Shown in pieces: positions 22,488 to 28,122 of a stretch of 28,122 bases of DNA. The notes under the pieces were generated by a model. That model made no database searches, was not told where the DNA came from, and saw only the letters and a program-made list of their open reading frames with translations. The DNA comes from CAZMRW01 sp964568805 (GTDB lineage: Bacteria > Pseudomonadota > Gammaproteobacteria > Methylococcales > Methylomonadaceae). The translations under genes were made by a program, and so were the position numbers. The stretch is from assembly GCA_964568805.1 (NCBI GenBank), contig CAZMRW010000060.1:1-28122 (forward strand), read 5' to 3'. Position 1 is the first letter of the stretch, and each line of letters opens with the position of its first letter.

Positions 22488-23743
22488 TTATTTCCCAACC
22501 CAGTTGTAACGACATCCTCGAAGCCGGCCTGATTCCCGTCCAGGATGCCTTGGCGCGTATCCTGTCCGCCGTACCGGTCATAGACGACTACGAACGCCTC
22601 ACCATCGAAAAAGCGCGCGGACGCACACTGGCCGAAGCGGTGACCGCGGACTTTAACGTGCCGGCGCATACCAATTCAGCCGTCGACGGCTATGCGATTC
22701 ATGCCGCCGATTTGCCGGCACAAGGCACGGCGTCTTTGCATATAGCGGGCGAGGCTTATGCCGGAAAACCCTATGCTGGCGTTGTAAAACACGGGCAATG
22801 CCTGCGCATCATGACCGGCGCGATCATGCCCGAAGAACTGGATACCGTCATCATGCAGGAACAGGCCGAGCGCCACGGCAACGCGATCATGATAGACAGC
22901 CGGCATAAAAAAGGCCAGAACGTTCGCAAGGCAGGCGAGGATCTGAAACAAGGTGAAACCGTGCTGCAGCCGGGAAAATTGCTGACCCCGCCCGACATCG
23001 GCCTGATCGCATCCCTGGGCATTGCCGAAATCAACGTCAGCCGCAAGCTCAGAATAGCGATCGCATCCACCGGTAACGAAGTATTCGCTCTAGGATCGAC
23101 CCGTAGCGCCAGCGGACTCTATGACAGCAACCGTTACAGCCTGTTGGCCGCTCTCGACCGGCCGGATATCGAAACCATCAATCTCGGTATTATCGGGGAC
23201 AATCCCGAGGCGCTACTAAGCCGTTTCGAACAAGCCTCAGGCTATGCCGATGCCATCCTATCCACCGGCGGCGTTTCAGTTGGCGAAGCCGACTACACCA
23301 AAACCGCATTGCAGGCCTCCGGCAATATTGCCTTCTGGAAAGTCGCGATCAAACCCGGAAGACCGCTGGCTTTCGGCAACCTCAACAATGCCGTATTCTT
23401 CGGACTGCCGGGCAATCCCGTCGCCGTGATGGTCACGTTCTATCTGTTCGTTCTGCCCGCGCTCGAAAAAATGCTCGGCATCACCAACAAACCCATCGCG
23501 CCGGTATTCCAGGCCAGAACCACCGAAGACCTGCGTAAAAAACCGGGCCGAACCGAAGTGCCGCGCGGCATCATCGAACAGGATGAAAACCGTCAGTGGC
23601 TCGTTAAAACCACAGGCAAACAGGGATCTGGCATTCTGAGTTCAATGAGCCAGGCCAATGCATTTATCATACTGGAACATGACAGAGCTGATGTTAAGTC
23701 CGGCGAATGGGTTTGGGTACAGCCGTTTGCGGGGCTGTTTTAA
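22484..23743 (+). CDS. moeA: Molybdopterin molybdenumtransferase
   Basis: It inserts molybdate into adenylylated molybdopterin to complete the Mo cofactor. The 419-residue protein has the normal length and motifs: TNSAVDGYAI (N-terminal domain), LRIMTGAIMPEELDTVIMQE, STGNEV, TGGVSVGEADYT, KPGRPLAFG and GLPGNPVAVMVTF. Its ATG overlaps the soxA stop, so it is part of the sox run. A reasonable link is supply of Mo cofactor to a sulfite or sulfane dehydrogenase (SoxCD or SorAB), but none of these genes is in the window. Confidence 0.94.
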   Translation: MIISQPSCNDILEAGLIPVQDALARILSAVPVIDDYERLTIEKARGRTLAEAVTADFNVPAHTNSAVDGYAIHAADLPAQGTASLHIAGEAYAGKPYAGVVKHGQCLRIMTGAIMPEELDTVIMQEQAERHGNAIMIDSRHKKGQNVRKAGEDLKQGETVLQPGKLLTPPDIGLIASLGIAEINVSRKLRIAIASTGNEVFALGSTRSASGLYDSNRYSLLAALDRPDIETINLGIIGDNPEALLSRFEQASGYADAILSTGGVSVGEADYTKTALQASGNIAFWKVAIKPGRPLAFGNLNNAVFFGLPGNPVAVMVTFYLFVLPALEKMLGITNKPIAPVFQARTTEDLRKKPGRTEVPRGIIEQDENRQWLVKTTGKQGSGILSSMSQANAFIILEHDRADVKSGEWVWVQPFAGLF

Positions 23744-23985
23744 ACTTGCCGACGCTGGGCAGAAGTAGCTGTTACCATTATCCGCCTTCTCCATGCATGC
23801 TGCTGAAGTAAAATCCATTACATAATCGGTGGATAAGAGAAGCCCCATCAACTTCCGATGACACAGATCGAATGTTTGGCGGATAAACGGCTATCTAACG
23901 AGAATACCCTGTTCATCAATTAGGGCTGTATAATGGACCATCAACTATTTTTGCCACTCATTCAGGACACTTTCCGGCCAGCATA

Positions 23986-24915
23986 ATGAATAACCAGCCA
24001 TTCATATTCGACCAGATTCATATCGAAGTGGCGCGTAATGCTTCAGATGACTTTAACTTGTTTCATGACAAGCATAAATGGCTGCAGATCACTCACAATC
24101 CGTTTAAAGGCCCTATCGTACTGGGCTATCAACTCAATACCCTGATCGAGTATCAAATGCGCCTGTACAGAGAGGCTCATCATGAAATGAGGGTCATTGC
24201 CGAAAACAATCTGCGTTTCAGCAATTACCAGATCACCTTTGTGAATGCCGTTCGTCCCCGCATTCCTGTCTATCTGGAAATTAAAAAGACATTGATCAAT
24301 ACCATTCCCACCCTGACGCTTACCAATCGCATTGCCATGAAGTCCGATGGCAAAACGGTATTGCTGGGTTATAAAAAGGAAACCCCATCGCCGCTCTTTT
24401 TGGCCGAAACCGATCTTGGCGGTCTTCCCGACCTTAACGAAATTCCGGACCGTACTGTTGTTCCTGACACGGATTATTTTCTAAAACGCAAATATATGAA
24501 TAACGGTTCCGCTAAAAACTTTCTGTCCGGGTCTTTAGCCGAGCAATCCGATTATTTTGATGAGTTGGCCAACGTTGCCCACTACCCTGAAATATTTCCC
24601 TGCAGTCTGACCTCCGGAGCCTTACTGGAAAAAGCGCAATTGGAAAATCATGACTTCAAGCTCAACCCGATGGTTTATACCTCTCATGAAATTTCGGTAG
24701 ACCGGCTTTATTTAAACTGGCTTAGAAGCAACGACACACTGCATATTCTGGTCAAACAACTTCCGGAATCGAAAAAAAACACGTTAAATAGGACCAATAT
24801 CATGCTAAGAACTTATCAATGTTACGGCCTGTTGCAGAATAATGAAGTTTTATTCAGAATGACGATGAACCTTGTGCCGTTAAGAGAAATACTTAAAAAC
24901 CTTAAGCATAAATGA
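23986..24915 (+). CDS. Hotdog-fold (MaoC-like) protein, possible hydratase
   Basis: The 309-residue protein has near its N-terminus SDDFNLFHDKHKW followed by GPIVLGYQL, which resembles the MaoC/(R)-specific enoyl-CoA hydratase motif D-x-N-x-x-H (D22, N24, H27) and its downstream G-[RP]-I-x-x-G segment. Length suggests two hotdog domains in tandem, with only the first having recognisable catalytic residues. It may hydrate or otherwise bind acyl thioesters, which would fit the lipid genes at 5570-15062, but it is 9 kb away and separately transcribed. A TATAAT at 23929-23934 lies upstream with no clear -35 box. The ribosome-binding site is poor; the ATG at 23986 is the first in frame. Confidence 0.65.
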   Translation: MNNQPFIFDQIHIEVARNASDDFNLFHDKHKWLQITHNPFKGPIVLGYQLNTLIEYQMRLYREAHHEMRVIAENNLRFSNYQITFVNAVRPRIPVYLEIKKTLINTIPTLTLTNRIAMKSDGKTVLLGYKKETPSPLFLAETDLGGLPDLNEIPDRTVVPDTDYFLKRKYMNNGSAKNFLSGSLAEQSDYFDELANVAHYPEIFPCSLTSGALLEKAQLENHDFKLNPMVYTSHEISVDRLYLNWLRSNDTLHILVKQLPESKKNTLNRTNIMLRTYQCYGLLQNNEVLFRMTMNLVPLREILKNLKHK

Positions 24916-24918
24916 AAT

Positions 24919-24957
24919 AAGGGTTTAACGGGATTCAATGAAATACAACAAACCCTT
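24919..24957 (+). terminator. Hairpin after the hotdog gene, possible terminator
   Basis: AAGGGTTT (24919-24926) and AAACCCTT (24950-24957) pair perfectly over 8 bases, just after the stop at 24915. The second arm can alternatively pair with GGGTTT at 24976-24981, which is followed by TTATTG. Either form could end transcription before the integrated element. Confidence 0.35.
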
Positions 24958-25011
24958 AAATAATAAGCATTACATGGGTTTTTATTGTTCAACTAAGTAC
25001 AGCAAGATTTA

Positions 25012-25041
25012 TTGACATACCACTATTCATGGGGGTATAAA
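25012..25041 (+). promoter_or_regulatory. Integrase promoter
   Basis: A perfect TTGACA (25012-25017), 18-base spacer and TATAAA (25036-25041). This is the strongest sigma-70 promoter seen in the window. Transcription should start near 25048, about 30 bases before the integrase ATG. Confidence 0.65.
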
Positions 25042-25078
25042 TACGGGTACATTCAAATTCTCTAAAGGAGATACCCCC
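25031..25078. promoter_or_regulatory. 8-bp inverted repeat spanning the integrase -10 box and start codon region
   Basis: GGGGGTAT (25031-25038) covers the first bases of the -10 box and ATACCCCC (25071-25078) abuts the ATG. The left arm lies before the expected transcription start, so it cannot be an mRNA hairpin from this promoter; an operator for autoregulation is the simplest reading. AAAGGAG at 25064-25070 is the ribosome-binding site, eight bases before the ATG. Confidence 0.45.
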
Positions 25079-26278
25079 ATGGCACTATCCGATACCACCA
25101 TTAAGAACATCAAACCACGCACAGACAAGCCTTACAAGGTGTCCGATGAAAAAGGTATGTTCTTATTGGTCCACACCAATGGCTCAAAATACTTCAGGCT
25201 TAAATATCGATTTGATGGGAAGGAAAAAGTTTTGGCGCTTGGCGTTTATCCTGATACCAGCTTGAAGCAAGCCAGAGAAAAACGCGATACAGCACGAAAA
25301 CAAATAGCTGACGGTATCGACCCCGGCGAAACCAGAAAAGCCGCCAAAATAGCCAAATCTAATAGATTCGAGCAGATATGCAGAGACTGGTTAAAATCAA
25401 CGGTTCACATCACAAAAGAGATTACCCACCACAATAAAACCCGGCGTTTTGAACGGCATGTATTTCCTATTATTGGCAGCATGGCTATCAATGAAATTAA
25501 GCCTAGCCACATAACGGATTTGATTAAGCCAATAATCGCCAAAAAAGAGCTTGAAGTTGCGCACCGGGTACGCGCAGAAATCAGCGCGGTATTTAGCTAT
25601 GCAATAGCTCACAACTTCACTGACTATGACCCAGCGCAAACAGTAGCGAAACAGTTGCCACCAAAGAAAATAAAGCACAGGGCGGCACTGACAGAACCAA
25701 AGGAAGTAGGAAAATTATTAAGGGATATTGCCGGCTATCATGGTTCGTTTGTTGTACAGTGCGCTTTCAGGTTATCCCCGCTACTATTTCAGCGTCCTGG
25801 CGAAATACGCGCTATGGAATGGAAAGATATTGAATTAGGCGCTAAGGAATGGCGGTATCTGGTTACTAAAACCGAAGTCATGCACATTGTCCCTTTATCA
25901 ACTCAAGCAATTGCCATACTTGAAGAATTGAAACCTGTTACAGGCAATGGTCGTTATGTTTTTCCAAGTAGAGATAGTGACAGCAAACCGATGTCCAGTT
26001 GTACGATCAAGACAGCCCTTAGAGCATTAGGCTATGACAGTGATGTGATGACACCCCACGGATTCAGAACAACAGCATCAACACTATTAAATGAACAGGG
26101 ATGGTCCCCCGATGCAATAGAGCGGCAATTGTGCCACATGCCCAGGGATCAAGTTAGAGCGGCTTACAACCGGGCGCAATACCTGGATGAACGGCGGCGC
26201 ATGATGCAGCAATGGGCTGATTATCTGGACGGCTTAAAGAATGGCGCTGATATTGTGCCGATTAGAAAGATTGGTTAA
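25079..26278 (+). CDS. Tyrosine-type site-specific integrase (P4 family, DUF4102 N-terminus)
   Basis: It integrates and excises the element. The 399 residues carry an N-terminal arm-binding domain (about 1-90: LSDTTIKNIKPRTDKPYKVSD, FRLKYRFDGKEKVLALGVYPD), a core-binding domain (about 95-195), and the catalytic domain with R239 in QRPGEIRAMEW, H327-x-x-R330 in PHGFRTTAST, and nucleophile Y363 in RAAYNRAQYLDERRRMMQQWADYL. All key residues are present and the length is normal, so it is probably functional. A strong promoter and ribosome-binding site lie directly upstream, overlapped by an inverted repeat. The partner attachment site is not visible. Confidence 0.96.
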   Translation: MALSDTTIKNIKPRTDKPYKVSDEKGMFLLVHTNGSKYFRLKYRFDGKEKVLALGVYPDTSLKQAREKRDTARKQIADGIDPGETRKAAKIAKSNRFEQICRDWLKSTVHITKEITHHNKTRRFERHVFPIIGSMAINEIKPSHITDLIKPIIAKKELEVAHRVRAEISAVFSYAIAHNFTDYDPAQTVAKQLPPKKIKHRAALTEPKEVGKLLRDIAGYHGSFVVQCAFRLSPLLFQRPGEIRAMEWKDIELGAKEWRYLVTKTEVMHIVPLSTQAIAILEELKPVTGNGRYVFPSRDSDSKPMSSCTIKTALRALGYDSDVMTPHGFRTTASTLLNEQGWSPDAIERQLCHMPRDQVRAAYNRAQYLDERRRMMQQWADYLDGLKNGADIVPIRKIG

Positions 26279-26313
26279 ATCTGATCGTTACACCCTTGCT
26301 AATTCTGATTTGA

Positions 26314-26319
26314 TATAAT
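26314..26319 (+). promoter_or_regulatory. Extended -10 promoter before the structured leader
   Basis: TGATATAAT at 26311-26319 is a perfect TGnTATAAT extended -10. No good -35 box is at the right distance, which is acceptable for extended -10 promoters. Initiation would fall at about 26325-26327, the first bases of the three-way-junction RNA candidate. Confidence 0.5.
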
Positions 26320-26324
26320 TGATT

Positions 26325-26381
26325 TTAACCGGATAGCTCGACGGAGCAACAAGGCGGAGTCATTACCCGCTTTCCGGTTAA
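26325..26381 (+). ncRNA. Candidate structured RNA with three-way junction
   Basis: The 57 bases fold as a closing stem TTAACCGGA (26325-26333) with TCCGGTTAA (26373-26381), nine perfect pairs. They enclose hairpin 2, GCTC/GAGC (26336-26339 with 26344-26347, loop GACG), and hairpin 3, GCGG/CCGC (26354-26357 with 26367-26370). It begins where the extended -10 promoter should start transcription and ends 39 bases before the next gene. It is not a tRNA. It could be a regulatory leader, a small RNA, or a terminator for the integrase transcript (the following bases are only weakly T-rich). Two GGAG motifs lie within it. Confidence 0.45.
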
Positions 26382-26420
26382 TTCCTTTCGTAATGATTGC
26401 ACTTGAATGGAGTGTTGCAG

Positions 26421-26825
26421 ATGATTAAATTACGCGACCTATACAGTATAAAAAAAACAAAGGAAAGCGATACTATTAATGATTTTCTTGATCGATCGAT
26501 CATTAACAAATACCTTGCAGACCATGATCCAGCCGAAATCGAATCTTTGTTGAGAAGCAAAGACTCGCTATCGCCAACAATGCGAAACTTTATTGCTGAC
26601 GTACTAACAGGAAAAGTTAAGCGAAAGAAGCCATCAACTTTATCGCGTGACTTTGAAATTTATTGCAGAATAAAGGACTTGCGGGATGAATATAACTTAA
26701 CAAGCAGCACCAGCAATCCTTGTGCAGCGTCGATTGCAGCGGAAGAGTTTGGACTTGAAGATGAAGCGATTATTAAGGCTTATCAGAGAGTCGATAAAGA
26801 GATAAAAGATGATGCAGACGATTAG
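26421..26825 (+). CDS. Hypothetical protein of the integrated element
   Basis: A 134-residue, charged, soluble protein with no recognised domain. It is predicted mostly helical: IKLRDLYSIKKTKE, then RSIINKYLADHDPAEIESLL and SPTMRNFIADVLTGKVKRKKPST in the middle, and an acidic helix at the C-terminus (EEFGLEDEAIIKAYQRVDKEIKDDADD). The basic centre might contact nucleic acid. The last part resembles a helix-turn-helix-like region, but I cannot name a family. GGAG at 26409-26412 supports the ATG at 26421 over an upstream TTG at 26397. It follows the structured RNA candidate. Confidence 0.7.
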   Translation: MIKLRDLYSIKKTKESDTINDFLDRSIINKYLADHDPAEIESLLRSKDSLSPTMRNFIADVLTGKVKRKKPSTLSRDFEIYCRIKDLRDEYNLTSSTSNPCAASIAAEEFGLEDEAIIKAYQRVDKEIKDDADD

Positions 26826-26929
26826 TTAGAACTTTATGGAAAATACTACCCTGGCATTTTCCATGGAGCACAGAAAAATATGTGAATAATAGTTAACTAT
26901 GTTCATTAAGCACTATAGGAGTGCAAAGC

Positions 26930-27154
26930 ATGGTTACACAAATTCATCAAATACCAGAAACTGGATTCTTACGCTTACCGCAAATCATTGGTAACAGCAA
27001 AACCCACACCCCAGCACTATTGCCGATTGGCAGAACAACATTCCTTAATGGCGTTAAGTCCGGTAGATACCCCAAGCCTGTAAAGCTTGGCGTTAGATCG
27101 GTCGCTTGGCGGGTTGAGGACATACGCGCATTGATTGAAAATCTGGGGGCGTAA
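26930..27154 (+). CDS. alpA: AlpA-family transcriptional regulator
   Basis: A 74-residue MerR-like/winged helix protein of the AlpA type: FLRLPQIIG, PIGRTTFLNGVKSGRYPKPVKLG and RSVAWRVEDIRALIENL are the family pattern of strand, recognition helix and C-terminal helix. In CP4-57 and P4-type elements AlpA-like proteins activate integrase or excision functions. AGGAG at 26917-26921 fixes the ATG at 26930; a GTG at 26921 overlaps it and is unlikely. The stop is two bases before the primase start, so the two genes are probably co-transcribed. It has an unusual 12-residue insertion-like stretch (NSKTHTPALLPI) before the helix-turn-helix. Confidence 0.85.
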   Translation: MVTQIHQIPETGFLRLPQIIGNSKTHTPALLPIGRTTFLNGVKSGRYPKPVKLGVRSVAWRVEDIRALIENLGA

Positions 27155-27156
27155 TC

Positions 27157-28104
27157 ATGGAAAGAACAAGCACCACCCCGGCCGTCAACCGGGGCAGCAA
27201 ATACGAAATACAGCAAGGACATTATACCAATGTTGTAGATCAATTCAAAAACGCCATGATGGATGCTGGCATTGCGCCACCTGATAACATTATCGGCGAT
27301 GGGCGATTACATCGTTTTAAGATAGACGGCAAGCTTAACGGAGCTTATGTTCTGCACCTGGACGGCAGGCCGGCAGGCTACTTTCAGGACTTTAAACAAG
27401 GAATCAAACTAACCTGGAAGCAGTCTGGGAAATTCATCCCATTATCCGAGTTTCAACGGCAAGCATTAGCCGAACAACGCCAACGCGAACAGGCTGAACG
27501 CAAAGCCGAGGAAGCCGCCAAGCATAAAGCAGCAGCAAGCAAGGCCGCTTATATCTGGAATAACGCCAAGCCAGCACCGGCAAACCATCCTTATCTGTTA
27601 AAGAAGCGTATCGGCACACATGGCGCGTGTCTAGGCCGTGACAATACACTGGTTTTACCTTTATTTAACGCAAGCCGTGAACTGGTAAACCTGCAATTCA
27701 TTAGTGAAACAGGCGGCAAAAGGTTTCTATCTGGCGGAAAGATTAAAGGCTGTTTCGTGGGGATCGGCATGTCTGCCAGTGAAGCGGCTGAGCCGGGCCG
27801 GATTTTGATTTGCGAAGGTTTCGCTACTGGCGCAAGCCTGCATGAGTGGTTCCAGCAGCCTGTTATTGTGGCGTTCAACGCTGGAAATCTTGAATTAGTC
27901 GCCAAACGGATCAGGGCGTTATACCCGAGCCATGAGTTGATTATATGCGGGGACAATGACGAATCCGGCACCGGCCAGAAAGCAGCGCGGGAAGCGGCTT
28001 TGGCTATTGGCGGAAAGTACATCATACCGCCAATAGTGGGAACTGATTTTAACGACGCCATTAATACTTGGCGGGATGCGGCGAGCATGGAGGCAAGAGC
28101 ATGA
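27157..28104 (+). CDS. Toprim-domain primase of the integrated element
   Basis: A 315-residue protein for priming replication of the element. Residues about 30-90 (DGRLHRFKIDGK, HLDGRPAGYFQDFKQGIKLTWK) match the N-terminal primase-associated region of phage/plasmid primases of the TraC/P4-alpha kind. An Ala/Glu/Lys/Gln-rich helix, probably coiled coil (about 103-135), follows. Residues about 145-310 contain the Toprim fold, with the Glu motif ILICEGFATGASLHE and the metal-binding acidic motif IICGDNDESGTGQKAA (about 267-282). No classical Cys zinc finger is seen. The helicase half of a P4 alpha protein is absent and probably lies in the next gene, whose ATG overlaps this stop. Confidence 0.88.
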   Translation: MERTSTTPAVNRGSKYEIQQGHYTNVVDQFKNAMMDAGIAPPDNIIGDGRLHRFKIDGKLNGAYVLHLDGRPAGYFQDFKQGIKLTWKQSGKFIPLSEFQRQALAEQRQREQAERKAEEAAKHKAAASKAAYIWNNAKPAPANHPYLLKKRIGTHGACLGRDNTLVLPLFNASRELVNLQFISETGGKRFLSGGKIKGCFVGIGMSASEAAEPGRILICEGFATGASLHEWFQQPVIVAFNAGNLELVAKRIRALYPSHELIICGDNDESGTGQKAAREAALAIGGKYIIPPIVGTDFNDAINTWRDAASMEARA

Positions 28105-28122
28105 ATCAAAATCAACTGAGCC
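28101..28122 (+). CDS. Start of the next element gene, cut by the window end
   Basis: An ATG at 28101 overlaps the primase stop as ATGA, and GGAGG at 28089-28093 is a good ribosome-binding site. Only seven codons (MNQNQLS) are visible. By analogy with P4-type elements a helicase or DUF3987-like replication protein is likely, but the sequence here cannot show this. Confidence 0.55.

Larger units (their letters stand above)
25012..28122 (+). mobile_element. Left part of an integrated P4-like element (right end outside the window)
   Basis: A tyrosine integrase with its own promoter is followed in the same direction by a small hypothetical gene, an AlpA-type regulator and a primase gene, the usual content of P4-type satellites and related islands. 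I see no tRNA gene or direct-repeat attachment site at the left edge, so the exact left boundary (somewhere in 24916-25078) is unresolved. Confidence 0.75.

Noticed and set aside
26325..26381. tRNA gene as the integration target
   Set aside because: The structure has only two internal hairpins, no T-loop GTTCRA sequence and no CCA-like end; it also lies after the integrase gene, not at the element edge.

Overview
The window looks like chromosomal DNA of a gammaproteobacterium. The signs are an E. coli-type long membrane-anchored FadE, an MlaA lipoprotein, an nor operon and REP/RAYT-type palindromic repeats. The mix of norCB, soxXYZA and many REP-like palindromes would fit a methanotroph-like (Methylococcales) or sulfur-oxidising lineage, but no marker gene here fixes the genus, so this is inference.

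Layout. (1) 1-1418, minus strand: a small three-helix membrane protein, norC and the start of norB, coupled by ATGA or near-ATGA junctions. (2) 1419-5039: small accessory genes (a secreted protein, an EthD-like protein, a DUF167/YggU protein, a lipoprotein, a DedA membrane protein) separated by gene-poor DNA that contains a nested palindrome. (3) 5570-15062, plus strand: mlaA, an acyltransferase-alpha/beta-hydrolase fusion, a thiolase, a 3-hydroxyacyl-CoA dehydrogenase/enoyl-CoA hydratase and FadE. This reads as a lipid trafficking, remodelling and beta-oxidation operon, with a REP-like element before fadE. (4) 15416-17059, minus: gpmI of the long plant/kinetoplastid-like type. (5) 17060-19021: a recombination-prone pocket with two REP-like copies, the stub of a REP-associated tyrosine transposase, and a low-GC RelA/SpoT-domain gene whose stop codon lies inside an integron attC-like site. 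(6) 19022-23743, plus: thiD-thiE-soxX-soxY-soxZ-soxA-moeA, packed with overlaps as one probable operon for thiamine, thiosulfate oxidation carriers and molybdenum cofactor. (7) 23986-24915: a hotdog-fold hydratase-like protein. (8) about 25012-28122: the left part of an integrated P4-like element with integrase, a structured RNA candidate behind an extended -10 promoter, a small hypothetical protein, an AlpA-type regulator, a Toprim primase and the first codons of the next replication gene.

Most notable points. The lipid operon may couple outer-membrane phospholipid retrieval to fatty-acid breakdown. The attC-tailed alarmone-synthetase-like cassette is a possible toxin or defence gene outside any visible integron. 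The three-way-junction RNA candidate in the integrated element starts almost exactly where its predicted promoter would initiate. The soxA signal peptide appears to be written partly by an inserted inverted repeat.
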